In this document: positions 1-11,886 of the stretch, piece after piece
Numbering within the stretch: position 1 is the first letter of the stretch
How the letters are laid out: each line of letters begins with the position of its first letter
Source: Gymnothorax reevesii
Taxonomy: Eukaryota; Chordata; Actinopteri; Anguilliformes; Muraenidae
Direction: 5' to 3'
DNA length: 64,000 nt
Assembly: GCA_029721435.1 (NCBI GenBank)
Contig: CM056592.1
Location: 31,179,111 to 31,243,110 of the forward strand
Made by a program: the position numbers and the translations under genes
The notes under the pieces: generated by a model
What the model saw: the letters and a program-made list of their open reading frames with translations, nothing else
Database searches by the model: none
Told to the model about the DNA's origin: nothing

Positions 1-2212
1 CACAATCATCCCCAAAGTGAAAATAGCTATTTCTTTAAAACCATAACCAAATGATCTTATTGTGAATGCAATCGTATCATCTTTATATGTTGAGGACAAC
101 CACCAAACCCTGTCCATCCAGCCAATGAAATTAAGGTCAGAACGAAAGAGTCTGCAACGTTACTAATATTTGACAGGCACTTTTCCCGTCTTTCTGACAT
201 AATTTTAGTCTTTGTGCACTGTCCTCAGACGCAAGTCTTGCAAGTATCCACAAGTTTCACCAGAACCCCATGGGCGCTGCCATGACAGAATGCCTACCTC
301 CACTGTTCGGTTTTGTTTTTCCGGTAACCTTGATGCCAATGACAGCCACAAACAGAGCCAGCAAGGCCAAACAGCAAAAACATGAGAAACTAGAAAAGCA
401 CTCAAAGAGCGCAGACCTCCGCCAGGGGGCAGCAAAACCCAAAAGCACGACGATTGGAACTCCGGCCCATTGGAAAAACTTGAAATCTTGAACTTTGGCG
501 TATCTCAGCTGTACTTTGGGCTAGATATGGCAAAATTTAATCACCTGTTCCTTGACTTAAAATTTTTAGAGAAGGAGGGTATAATCAAAATCGGTGCATC
601 ACTTTTTGAGTTATCTTGCTAAGGTAATAATGACATCAATAGGATGATCATCATGTAACCACTCATTGCTGAACATAAGCATACAACCTTCGGCAATGAA
701 AGCACAATAACGTCTTTGTAAATATATTTAATTGTTCCGATGTTTAGATAACTGAAGGGAGCTTTGGTTTAATGAATAATGTTGCCTTCCATAGAATAGC
801 TGCTGCATGACTACATGATTTCCCTAATCCGGAAATACACGAGCAGTCAACTGTCTCCATGACTCCACTTCAGCATTACCCGCGCTGTATGTTTTGTTTC
901 ACTAACAGTATGGCTGGGCCCAACAGCTGCCTTCAGAAATATGAAATCGTTGTTTCTTGAACAGCTCTTTACCCATTTTTGTTACGATGCAGGTAATTAT
1001 ATGCCTGCATACTTTTATAATTTCGTAATTCTACGCCATCAACGCCTTCAGAAAACACAAGGTAACTAGAGGCACTCCTTGAGTGTAAACCTCTGCCAAG
1101 GCAGCACAGTCCTAATCTTGCTGAGTGAACATTGCTCGTAAGAAAATTTCTCATAGCCCAGGTCATGACATATTTTTTACATGACCCTATATTTCACTTT
1201 TGCGAAAATCGCATTGGCTGACCGCAAGGGGGAAAGAAATCGCTTAGCGTTACGTCTCGCTGTTTCTACCAAGCCAAACTGAATACCGAGTGTAACGTTG
1301 GTTGAATCGGTATGGCCCAGCGCTGCAGGAGGCCAGTTAAGCGCCACTGACATAACTAAGTTCACGTTACTTAGCTAGGTAGTGGGCACGCAATACTTTT
1401 TCAAAACCATTATGAAACATTAGTTTGGTACCCAGCGAGCTAACATTAGCTAGCTACTCAGTTGACTGAATTTACAAAGCGTGACTCTGAGACTGAGTTA
1501 GCAGAGCGATGTAGTTAGTGCAGTATTAACATATATTGGGAGCTAAGGGAAATTAAATTCCTTTAATTAAAAAGGTCAGTTTTGTGATATACAGAATGAG
1601 AACATTATGAAAGTCGTTGAGTAAATTTTAGGCTTGTTGTTCATTAAACTTCGTTTCATAACTTTCATATTATGTGCCCACTTTTGTAAGATATGTATAT
1701 CTGCATCATAGGATTTTGCGATGGTTGCTGCGCTGGGCATATTGTTTCACCGATCGCCATCAAAATCCACCCTGGTGTAATAGCAACCCACCTACAAAAT
1801 ATCAGAGATCCATTCATTATTTTTTGAGTTGTCGTGTTCTCTTACAGACAAATGGCACCGATCACACAACTCCTGCCAACTTCGTTTGGCGGAGGTTAAT
1901 AATTAACTACGGACCATTGTTTTATGTCATCTACCCACTCCGTGAGAAGTGACTGGTGAGGCACTGTAACGGAATTGTCCTCGTGACATTCTAAAATATC
2001 TGTACTGTGTATCCATCTCCGTTTTGTTCCCATGTGTATTAGCTAAAAGCTGGCTTTTACAGCTAAGCAACCGTAAACAAACACATCAACCGGAAGAGAA
2101 GAATTGAGAGCCGCTATGATTTACGGATAACGTCACAAAGTCATGAAAAAGGTGGATAAAACAGTGTTTAGACTGCTGTTCATCCTCAGCACCTCTCCTG
2201 GTGTCTGTGCAG
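1..2212 (+). other. EEF2K intronic sequence, no exon recognised
   Basis: No frame here matches the upstream eEF2K domains, and the only open frames are short and unlike known proteins. The stretch is read as the intron before the penultimate EEF2K exon. Confidence 0.6.
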
Positions 2213-2391
2213 GACACAGGACTGGAAGGAGGCGGTGCGGTGGTACAACTGCGCCCTGAACATGACCGACTACGATGAGGGAGGAGAGTACGACGGCATG
2301 CAGGACGAGCCGCAGTACCTGCTGCTGGCCCGAGAAGCTGAGATGTTTCAGGAGGGCAAGTTTGGCCTGGACCCAGACTACCAGAAAGCAG
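2213..2391 (+). CDS. EEF2K: EEF2K penultimate coding exon
   Basis: The acceptor is GTGTCTGTGCAG and the donor is G/GTAAGG. The exon encodes the acidic DEGGEYDGMQDEPQYLLL stretch typical of the eEF2K C-terminal SEL1-like region. It ends in phase 1. Confidence 0.94.
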
Positions 2392-4354
2392 GTAAGGGCG
2401 TCAGACAAAATGGATCCTTCGTGTGATTATCATTTCCTGCCTTTTGTTGTAATTTTAAGAAATCACTTGTTCCACAATTATTGGCACCCCGAACAATTCC
2501 TTGGAAATAAATGTAATTGAAGTATTTCTGTCATTTCTACAGTAGTTTACAAAGTTGATCAGAGTATCTAGGAACATTTAACTAGTAATTCATCACTTCC
2601 TGTTTCCCTGGGGCACAAATATGTCGCGACACAGAGGCCATTTCTCCTATCCACTCTTCAACATGGGAAAGACAAAGGAAAACTCCATTCAAGTAAGGCA
2701 GATGTGTGTCGACTTTCACAAGGCAGGCAATGACTACAAGAAAATAGCCACTCGCCTGCACCAGCCCATATCTCCTGTCAGAGGAATCATTAAGAAGTTT
2801 AAAACAACTGGGACACTGGTAAACAAGCCTGGACGAGGACGCAAAGTTATTTTGCCACCACGCACAGTGAGGAGGATGGTAAGAGAAATAAAAAGTTCTC
2901 CAAAGCTCACTGTTAAAGAATTGCAACAAATGGAAGCATCTTGGGGTCACAAAGTCTCCAAAACAACCATCACACGCCATCTACATGCCAACAAGCTGTT
3001 TTGGAGGCATGCACGGAAAAAACCTTCCCTCACTCACAATCATAAACGTAAACGTCTGGAGTTCGCGAAGCGGTACTGGGACTTCAACTGGGACTCTGTG
3101 CTCATGCCTCAAGTACCTCATGCCCACTGTGAAGTATGGGGGAGGATCGGTGATGCTGTGGGTCTGTTTCTCTTCCAGAGGCCCTGGGAACCTTGTTAAG
3201 GTGCATGGCATCATGAACGCTTTGAAATACCAGGACATTTTAAATCAAAATCTGGTGGCCTTTGCCCGAAAGCTGAAGATGGGTCGTCACTGGGTCTTTC
3301 AGCAAGATAATGAACCTAAACATGTGGCCAAATCTACACAGAAATTGTTCACCAGACACAAAATCAAGCTCATCTCATGGCCATCTCAGTCCACAGACCT
3401 CAACCCCATTGAAAACCTGTGGAGTGAGCTGTAGAAGAGAGTGCAGAGGAGAGGACCCAGGTCGCTGGATGATTTAGAGAGATTGTGCAAAGAGGAATGG
3501 TCGAAGATCCCTCTTTCTGCATTCTCCCATCTTGTGAAACATTACAGGAGAAGATTAGGGGCCGTTTTGTTTGCAAAAGGGGGTTGTACAAAGTTTTGAC
3601 ATCAGGGGTGCTAATAATTGTAGCACGCGATTTGATGTAAAAGAATAATTTCTTAATGTGGGATTTTTTTTCCCACTGAAAAAATGCACTTGAATTAAAG
3701 GTTGGATTTCCCTCTTTTTTTTCATTGTGGTCCTGTATTATTTAGAAAAAAACTGAATTTATTAGAAGCTAAAGAACACATCTTAGCCAGGGGTGCCAAT
3801 AATCATGGAGGGCACTGTATCTGCATGTGCGTTTGCCTGTGGACAGCCTACAGGCTGCAGTTTTAGTTGGATCGTTTTCATATTTCACAGAGGGGTTGGG
3901 AATGGTCCAAGTGAGAAGTGATAAATTTTTGGTGCAGATCCGGATCAAACTGTGGATCACTTAGAAAATTTTGTTAACATTGGGGCAGAGGGCAAATTTT
4001 GACATTGTCTTTAATAACTCCATCAAAAACCTAATGAATCACTTGAACATCAACACACTACAGCCCTCCAGGGAGGGCAACAACCATGAGTAGTTTGATT
4101 CGGATCCGGATCTGACATATAAAACAACCTCAAAAATATCCGCCATATTTGAAGGTCATGGGCGCGGAGGGAGTATGTGGCCTCTTGACAGACCCTCTAG
4201 TTTTTTGTTTTTTTTAAACATACTGTCTCACTCTCTCACCCCAGGTGACCTGTTCACTGAGGCAGCCGAATCTGCGACGGAGGCGATGAAGGGCAGATTG
4301 GCGAATAAATACTACATGAAGGCCGAAGAGGCCTGGGGAATGATGGAGGAATAA
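2213..4354 (+). CDS. EEF2K: EEF2K, eukaryotic elongation factor 2 kinase, C-terminal two exons (5'-partial)
   Basis: eEF2K is the cytosolic, calmodulin-dependent alpha-kinase that phosphorylates eEF2 and slows translation elongation. Only the 3' end lies here: coding exons 2213–2391 and 4245–4354. The first carries the SEL1/TPR-like C-terminal domain (AVRWYNCALNMTDYDEGGEY, then DGMQDEPQYLLLAREAEMF). The second carries the conserved tail (EAMKGRLANKYYMKAEEAW, ending GMMEE and TAA at 4352–4354). In this family the C-terminal repeats and extreme tail are needed to engage eEF2. Splice sites are canonical (CAG before 2213, G/GTAAGG after 2391, CCCAG before 4245) and the phase-1 join gives an uninterrupted frame. 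The upstream kinase-domain exons are outside the window. POLR3E follows on the same strand, as in other vertebrates as I recall. Confidence 0.95.
2463..3817 (+). mobile_element. Tc1/mariner transposon relic in the last EEF2K intron
   Basis: The right inverted repeat is crisp: GGGGTGCCAATAATCATGG through CACTG, flanked by a TA at 3818–3819. The left end keeps ATTATTGGCACCCC at about 2477–2490 but its outermost bases are degenerate. The 1.35-kb body holds one broken transposase on the + strand. Element size and termini fit a standard fish Tc1. It lies in the same orientation as EEF2K. Confidence 0.85.
2663..3599 (+). pseudogene. Tc1 transposase, broken by an internal deletion and a nonsense mutation
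   Basis: It starts MGKTKENSIQVRQMCVDFHK with the N-terminal paired-like HTH, then a GRGRK basic (AT-hook-like) segment. Near 3103 the frame jumps from WDFNWDSVL straight to PTVKYGGGSVMLW. The block that normally carries the first catalytic Asp (the SDES region) is therefore missing and the frame has shifted. The second Asp (QQDNEPKH) and the Glu (NPIENLW) remain. A TAG at about 3432 interrupts WSEL/KRVQRR. Without the first Asp it cannot be catalytic. A reading that begins at 2621 overshoots the family start; the ATG at 2663 fits Tc1 proteins. Confidence 0.88.
4245..4354 (+). CDS. EEF2K: EEF2K last coding exon with stop codon
   Basis: The acceptor is TCACCCCAG. The exon reads GDLFTEAAESATEAMKGRL followed by ANKYYMKAEEAWGMMEE and TAA. 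This tail is close to the mammalian ending as I recall it, so the gene end is secure. Confidence 0.95.
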
Positions 4355-4760
4355 AAGAGTTTTCCACACCGGCTGGACTGTGTTGCTCATCTCGCATTTT
4401 ACTTTCTTTCTGAACTGTTTACATTTCAGTCTCATCGCATCTGAGACGTGTCTACCATTTGCATGTCTCATTGAATAGTTTCGGTCATGGCTTCATATTT
4501 TACATATTCCTCGACTGGTCACATATTGCATTGACCGGGCTCCCAAACTTTGAGTGTTGTCTAAATTTGTTACCGTATCATTCATATTTTATCATTTATT
4601 ATTCTGAATTTTTGGAGTTTACATTTGACTTATTCTCAAATATGCACATCTAACCTTTGCCTTACTACCAGATTGATATCATTTCCATTAAGGCTTTTTC
4701 CCAAGCTGTTAATGTTTATACTCATTTAAATAAAGTAGTTCAAGGGTCAGGTTTAAATGC
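4355..4760 (+). other. EEF2K: EEF2K 3' UTR (predicted)
   Basis: AT-rich non-coding sequence directly after the EEF2K stop. The first clear AATAAA downstream is at 4729–4734, so cleavage is expected around 4745–4760. Another AATAAA occurs near 5760, and a longer UTR cannot be excluded. Confidence 0.5.
4729..4734 (+). terminator. candidate poly(A) signal of EEF2K
   Basis: A canonical AATAAA hexamer about 375 bp after the EEF2K stop. It is followed by T-rich and GT-containing sequence. It has not been tested against transcripts. Confidence 0.4.
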
Positions 4761-5054
4761 TGCATTTAGCTTTTGTAATGGGGTATCCTGGGGTGTACTG
4801 GTCCTTTTTTATATAAACTGTGAGATTTTTCCTCTTCTGTGATCTAACCTTAACAGAGTTGGTGTGAAAAGATCACTGACAGCCTATCAGCCAGAAAGGC
4901 AGCTGTTCCTGTATTTGCCCCTCATCTAGAGGGTCGAGATGCTTGGAATTATTCCCATCATCTGACTTTCAGGCACCAAGGACTATATTGTTAAAAAAAA
5001 ATAATTAAAAAAGGGAGATGCCGGGGAACTCTACGCAGAATAATGTTTGTGATA

Positions 5055-6610
5055 TACAGGGAGGTCCTGAAGTGTTAGTCCAGTGGCACAATTTTTGTTG
5101 TTTTTGCTCTGTGCTCTTGCATAATGGATTAGAATCTAGATCCTGGATATGAAGTTTAGTGTCTGGTGTAATTTGTGCGTGTCTGCACCCATATAGGGAG
5201 ACCCGTGCAGAAGTATCAGTCCTTTAATGTATATTCACCTCCCCATTGCTCAGGGGAGAACGTAAGGGGAATTCAGCCTTACCTTTGGTGCTCAGCTGTT
5301 ACTGGGCTAACTGAGTGCGGTTGCATCGTACATAAGAGAGTTTAAAAATGGTATGGAGGTGATTCGAGGTCGGGACTGTCTATTACTGTTGTTTTCCAAA
5401 ATAAGGACCAAAGAACAGTCTATGCTAGTAAAATAGGATGTCAACTGGTTGAAAAAATCTGAATAAATGGCTAAATTTAGGTTTGTCAAAATTAGCTTCT
5501 AAATAGTGAATGTTCTGAACTGTTAAACAGTCTTCGGGAGTCAAAAATGAGCTGGTTGACCACATAAGACCACTGTAGTGGATAACCAAAGAGTACTCCA
5601 CTGTTTTCCGCAAAAATGTTTAATACTAAAGTAATCGGACGTCTTTGCCAGTATAACTTCAGAGAGTTTGCTGAAAATGCGAAATCACGTGTGAACTTTA
5701 AGCGCTTGTATGGTCACCTCGGGCTTAGCGTAAAATTTACCAATAATCTGATTTTCTGGAATAAAATCTTTAACTTCAATGAGTATTAGCCTGTCCCAAA
5801 GTGATGGAAACGGGGCAATATAGTGAAAGAAACTACTCAGGATTCAAGAGAACCATCTGATCTTTGAAACTATGCTGGATTTGGAATCGGACAAGGTCTT
5901 TATTATGATGTGTAGGTCGAAGGTAGCATCAGGAGATATTCTGATACGGACAGGAATTTCTCATTTGCTCAAATCCCTTAAAAGACATTGAATGGGTCTT
6001 AAGCTTGATGCAGGAGGTTGACCGAACATGTATTGACAAGGCCACACAAAGGTTTCTCAGGGCTGATTAGTGGAGCAAACTTTGCTGGCCAACCACTGAA
6101 CTTAAATCCAACTGAACACACTTGTTTTAATGAACAACGGAGGAAAAATGTCCTTGTGAACAGATATGAAGATAGCTGAGGTTCAGATCTTGCAGAGCAT
6201 CGCCTTTCTCAGCTTGTGGTGATCCCAATTAGTCAGAAATCTCAAGCAGTCTTCCAATGCAGAATTTGCAATCAAGTACTTCACGTAATGACTTTGAGAT
6301 GGATAATTTGAACAATTAATGTTGGTCCCTTAAACTTCATAGGAACAGCAAGCAGACTCTATTCTTGAAGAGCTCCATTCAGCTGCCAGGGTGCTAGTAA
6401 GGCCCTCTTGTGTCAGATCTTTGAGCTGTGAAATGTGCCTATGAGATTCTGCTCATTTTGAGAGGGCTGTAATTTCTGCAAGTCTCTCTGAATGTTGATG
6501 GAACTGCCGTTTTCCATTTGAAACCACCTGATCATTGCATCTTTTTCAATCCAGTGCGCATTAATACAGAGCCAAAATTACAAAAATCTTCTCTGACACT
6601 TCTGGGGTGT
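5055..6610 (+). mobile_element. very degenerate Tc1/mariner-like element (tentative)
   Basis: One frame near 6090 reads LNPTEHTCFNEQRR, resembling the LNPIEHLWDELDRR block around the catalytic Glu of mariner transposases. A stretch near 5745 resembles the region of the first Asp. The ends GGGAGGTCCTGAAGTG (about 5059) and CACTTCTGGGGTGTTC (about 6597) look like eroded inverted repeats. No long open frame survives. Confidence 0.4.
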
Positions 6611-7252
6611 TCTGTCTAAGATGCTATACATGTTAAGCTTTTTTAAAATGTATATTTAAAGAAACCAGATGCTGCATGATCAAATGTTTTGTTTTTTTAA
6701 GTTTGCATGAATATTAATTTTCTAAGCATGGAATTCTGTTGTAATTTTTTCTGAATAATTTCTTAATACGTGAATAAAAAAATATAATCTTTAAAATTGT
6801 AATTTTATTTTTTCTAACATCCCTCTGTGCCACATAATTCCCGAGAGAAGGGGTCAGTACAGTATCGTGCCTTCGCCCACAGTGGGCTGGAAGCCCTCTG
6901 TTTTTCAGTTATTTGTTCGAGATGTGCCCGTCTCGCTGTCCATCACAAATAAAACGGCTGCAATGTGTCTTGAAGCAGTGAAGGGATTTTCACCAGTTTA
7001 GGCAGTAACTCCCCTCATAGGTTTACTGAACTGATTAGGTTTTGAAGGCCATCAGGTCGAGGGTTGGGAACGCCGAAGGTCAGTGATATGTGGGAGCCGA
7101 AGATGAACAATTCCTGTGACGAAGCTCTGGCACATGGAGGCAAAGCAATCGCTTTGCTTTGTTAGATCTTCCTACTCTGTACTTTTCAGGACGTTTCTTT
7201 GCTCTGAGGGTAGTCCGCACACCTGACAAGTTCATCTATCAAACTGCCTGAG

Positions 7253-7682
7253 AGATGGGATCAAATTGATATAATTATATGTACATGATGACACGAGAAG
7301 CGATGGGATCAGATCGATATTATGAATAAATTCACACTATGACATGAGGTGAGATGGGATCAGATCAATATTGTGAATAAATGCACACAATGACGTGAGA
7401 TGGGATCAGATTGATATCATGAATAAATGCGCAAGATGACATGAGGAGAGATGGAATCATATCGATATCGTGAATAAATGCGCAAGATGACAGGAGGAGA
7501 GATGGGATCAGATCGATATTGTGATTTAATGCACATGATCACTTGAGAAGAGATGATCACATTGATTTTGTGAATTAATACGATGACCTGAGGAGAGATG
7601 GGATCAGATTGACATCGTGAATAAATGCACACAATGGCATGAGGAGAGATGGGATCAGATCAGTATTGTGAATATATGCGTA
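7253..7682. repeat. minisatellite, about 9 units of 45–52 bp
   Basis: Imperfect tandem units are built on GATGGGATCAGATCGATAT, then GTGAATAAATGCACA, then GATGACATGAGGAGA. Unit length varies because of small indels. No coding meaning is visible. Confidence 0.85.
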
Positions 7683-8037
7683 CGAAGGAACCATACATGT
7701 ATTTTGGGATTTAAATGACTTCAGAAAAATACTTCTCAATGCACACAAATACAAATTTGTTTAAAAATGCTAATAAAAATTCATTTCATAAATGTATTTC
7801 CGATCAACATACAAATATTTTTGTTTTAGATATACTGTATGGGAGAAATCCACTAAAGAATTAAAAGGAATCGCAATTTTCATCAGAAACAGAATTTGCA
7901 TGTTGCTCTATTTGTGTGTCTGTAAAGACTGTTGAACCTGCATTTATCCCTTCTGAACTCATTTGTGTGAGGGTTTTTGGAGACTCCCCTGATGTCACTG
8001 ATATACAATGGACCCTTTCAGTTAAAGGACGTGTTAA

Positions 8038-8370
8038 CCCCTTTGCGCAGTAGCCAATCTGGCTATTTGGGGGGTTACCTTATTTATTGCTTTTATTATT
8101 CAAGATTTCAGCTTCACAGACAGGAAACGAGTGCCTGAACTGAGTCTAGACACTTGAAGCATTTAGACTCCCATCGTATTTCAATTTAATTCATGATTTT
8201 CGTAGAGATAAGGGGCTGCAAACACAAAAAATCTTCATGAAAATTCAACATTGAACTGGAAAAAAAATAGTAATACTGAGAATCGAAAAACCTGCTGGGG
8301 CTTAAATCTTTACATTCTGGGATCATGAACTCCTTGACCACAAGTATTATTCATCTTGAACATTACACTG
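8038..8370 (+). mobile_element. left end of a piggyBac-like element, interrupted by a Tc1
   Basis: The sequence starts CCCCTTTGCGCAG right after a TTAA (8034–8037), the piggyBac target. It aligns over about 330 bp with the left part of the element at 34,582 (shared TTATTCAAGATTT, AAAAATCTTCATGA, AAACTCCTTGACCACAAGTA-like blocks). The match stops at 8370, where a Tc1 element with a TA boundary begins. The right end was not found. Confidence 0.7.
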
Positions 8371-8732
8371 TACAAACCCAAAACCAGTGAAGTTGGGACG
8401 TTGTGTAAATCGTAAATAAAAACAGAATACAATGATTTGCAAATCTTTTTCAACCTATATTCAGTTGAATACACTGCAAAGACAAGTTACTTAATGTTCG
8501 AACAGGTAAACTTTGTAAATTTTGGCAAATATTAGCTCATTTGGAATTTGATGCCTGCAACATGTTTCAAAAAAGCTGGCACAAGTGGCAAAAAAGACTG
8601 AGAGAGTTGAGGAATGCTCATCAAACACTTATTTGGAACATCCCACAGGTGAACGGGCTAATTTGGAACAGGTGGGTGCCATGATCGGGTATAAAAGCAG
8701 CTTCCCTGAAATGCTCAGTCATTCACAAACAA

Positions 8733-8845
8733 GGATGGGGCGAGGGTCACCACTTAGTGAACAAATGCGTGAGCTGATTGTCGAACTGTTTAAAAACAAC
8801 ATTCTTCAACGAGCAAGAAATTTAGGGATTTCATTATCTACACCC
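8733..8845 (+). pseudogene. 5' fragment of Tc1 transposase (N-terminal HTH)
   Basis: The frame MGRGSPLSEQMRELIVELFK, then NNILQRARNLGISLST, is the N-terminal HTH of the transposase whose C-terminal part is at 11,887–12,777. A small deletion removes residues after LQRA, and the sequence runs into a poly-C tract at about 8,842 where the insertion begins. Confidence 0.75.
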
Positions 8846-9502
8846 CCCCCCCCCTTCCCCCTTGGCTGTCCCCCTTACATTAATTTTCTTAAAACTATAC
8901 TTGTAAAACTAATCTCCATTATGTCTAAAAGCCCCTCAAAGCATGGATATAAAAGATGAATTCACCAAAAAAAAAAAAACATTTAAATATAATAATCGGC
9001 TCCTGAAATAGCTGCGGTCCTGCAGCGCGGAGTCTGCGCGTTGGCGTGTGTCAGTTGTCATGGACACAGTGTTGGAGTCTGCGTGCAGCGCAGCGGAGTA
9101 GGGCCTCTTAGCCACCCAATTTTCTCCAGGTACATTCACTTTCCCCCGGTGACGTTTTAACACACGAAGTTCAAGTTAAGTTAAATTTGTAATTGATGGA
9201 ATGTAAGCCAAGGCGATGGTTCAATGCGCTCATTAATCGCCGGTCAAAAGTGACTCACTCCCGTGTGATTTGTTGGGGCATTTTTCCCTTCGGTTAGCTT
9301 TGATTATGGTAAAAACAAGAACAGTTTATGATGCATTTGGCTAGATATCAAAAACAGGAATGTTTGAATCCAGAGGGTCATTGTTAAGTTTCGGTGTTCT
9401 GTAAACAATATCACAATAATAAAACCAGGTCCTTACTGTCAAGGCAGTGGCTACGGGCACGGACCCGTATCTCTAGCCTGTATGCTAAAGGTAAGGCAGC
9501 GG

Positions 9503-10486
9503 CAGGGTTCTCAAGTTTTGAATGCAGGCTAGAGTGAGATTTTCTTCGGGGGGGGGGGGGGAATGTGCATGTACTTCATTACAGTAATGAAGTAGTATAC
9601 TTTCACTTCGTTACTTTGACACTGCCATAATTAATCATTTACGGTATTATCTGGATTTTGGCGTTTTCGAGAACAACAACGGTGTATCTTTGTTCAGATG
9701 TGGCTGCCAGTGACATTTATGCACGCAGATAAAATATTGTATCACTAGATGGCACACTAGGATCAGTTATTGAATATTGACCACTGCCAGTGAACTCAAA
9801 TAAGAAGAAGTGACTCTTCATTCCCCCAATATCTGTGCTTTTTTTAATTTCATTGGGACGCCCCAGTATAACAATGGCTAAATTAAATAATTCTGTTGTG
9901 TATTTGTATCGTATTGTCAGTCGCAAACAAGAGATGTTGCGGTACCGCCTGTGACACCGGATCGGAGCAGGGTTTGTTTTCAGTCAAAATACACTTCAAG
10001 GAGGGCAGAGAGCCCTCACTCTCCCCGTAACAAGTTGCAAGTCAATTTATCTCACCATAACCGTCCTATGCTGTTAAATTGAGGTAAAAATGGACCCATA
10101 AAGCAAATGTCCTACATAGTTCCGCGACTTCAATAAGCAGTTATTGGAATAAAAAAAAGTGATGAAGTGATTACTTGATTTCGGATTTCTACTTTCAGCT
10201 CTTTGGCGTGTGGACACAATAGCATTCGCGCGCGTGTGGAAGACGTGATTATGGCGCTGCTATTTCACCTGGCAGCAAGATGTACTATTTTCTGATTGGC
10301 TGATACGTTGCTGGTTTAAGCAGAGCCGTCTGCCTTCGCCTCATCCATTCATAGATTACTAATCTCTTTTCCTGTTTATATTACTAATATGCGGCGAGTT
10401 TAATCACTTCTCAGCGTGAGAAATGTCATGTGTAGCGTGAGAGCGTGTGAACTTATTGAAATGCGGGAATGAGACTTGAGAGCCCT
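9503..10486 (-). mobile_element. non-autonomous hAT element, about 984 bp
   Basis: The left end CAGGGTTCTCAAGT mirrors the right end ACTTGAGAGCCCTG. A direct repeat GCAGCGG flanks it (9,496–9,502 and 10,487–10,493), fitting the 8-bp duplications of hAT with small drift. No transposase frame is seen. An inverted copy of most of it lies at 18,195–19,060. A poly-G run lies near its left end. Confidence 0.75.
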
Positions 10487-11057
10487 GCAGCGGTATTATT
10501 AGCCTCTCGTTTCATTCCATCACATGTAAAGGTACGGGCGGGTCCGTACTGACTACCATTAGCCCTTTTTGCAAACATACAGATGGTAGCTATGTCCCAA
10601 TGAATTTGGCATGTGTCAGCCAAACCAGGCAAAATTTCTTAATTATATTTCAAGTTTCAATGGAATTTGTTATTATTTTACCGTATTTATGTTTGTATAG
10701 ATCTGGCAATTCCGTTTCTTGACGTAGCTCATAAGTACTCCCGACAGGAGCAATATTCGACTTGGCGGAAATTCCACCACACGACTAGAGGTCTATGTAG
10801 CCTGACAATCATCAGACGATCCTCTTAGAAATCTAGCTGTTCTCAGTATGGAAACAGCGTGCAAAAGAGCTAGATATGGATATGTTTGTGAGATGCTTTG
10901 CTGCAACGCACAACAATCGTCGTCTGAAGCTCTCTTAAAAGAGATGGCCAATGTCAGTCCTGGACTGTGACTTAAGTACTTTTGCTGTATTTATTTAGAC
11001 TTTTATTTCATTAGGCCTAAATATTCACTCGACTACATCTTGGAAGGCATGATAATA

Positions 11058-11585
11058 CAGTGCGTCCAAAAAAAAGGGAAACTGGGAGTAAAATGGGAAG
11101 TATTCTGTTGAAACTTAGTATCCATAAAACTAATTAGGACTATTAATTACACAACTGTGTACTTTTTCACATCATTCAAAGAAAACAAAATTAGTCAGGC
11201 ATCGCTGGCAGAACTCATTGTTCTGTTGTCAGCTGCATGATTTGTGCACATGTCATGCAGCTAGAAGGGTTTACATTTAAAGCAGTACACATTACACAAC
11301 CTAAAGCACTGACAGCCCTGACAATGAAAAGCTGAAACTGATCATCCAGGTTCATGCGTGTTTAGGCCTGTCATCATTTTATGCAATTTGGCGCAAAGTG
11401 GTTACTGAATTACTCCAAAAGAGTAATTTTTGTTCAGTTGAGTGTGGCACAACCTCAGCTTACTTGACATCATTAGACAGAAGGCATAGTTATATAACAC
11501 CAAATGTCATTTTTAATCAAAGAATGTTAAGTAATTGTTATAGAATTAACCATTTATTCTTGGTTTCCTTTTTTGGGACACATTG
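11058..11585. mobile_element. Tc1/mariner-type MITE, 528 bp
   Basis: The ends are CAGTGCGTCCAAAAAAAAG and the complementary TTTTTTGGGACACATTG, each bordered by TA (11,056–11,057 and 11,586–11,587). The interior is non-coding. Confidence 0.65.
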
Positions 11586-11886
11586 TAAAATAAATACATT
11601 GAAGAATTTTTTTTCTGAAATTGTTCCCCAATTTTGATATGCAGTTTTAGGCAGATTGGTGAATCTCTGATATGTTGTCTCTGCTCTATTGGGAATAAAA
11701 TATGGGTTATTGAGATTTGCAAGTCATTATATTCTGTTTTTATGCACGTTTTACACAATCTCCCAACTTCCTTGGAATTGGGGATTTCCTAATACCGCAC
11801 TGAGGACGTCCCATGCCACCCCTCCCAGAACTCTTGCCACCCCTTTGCCACCCCGTTTTAAATTTTCTAGATCCGCCACTGGTCAA

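Larger units (their letters stand above)
8846..11886. mobile_element. composite insertion inside the Tc1 transposase
   Basis: This block separates two parts of one transposase gene. It begins at a C-rich run (8,842–8,865). It ends with a sequence that on the minus strand starts CAGTGGCGGATCTAG, a hAT-type terminus, at about 11,880. It contains a complete hAT non-autonomous element (9,503–10,486), a Tc1-type MITE (11,058–11,585) and another Tc1-like terminus (about 11,640–11,790). The outer element's left terminus is not clear. Confidence 0.6.

Noticed and set aside
2582..2980. Minus-strand 132-codon ORF
   Set aside because: Antisense shadow of the Tc1 transposase.
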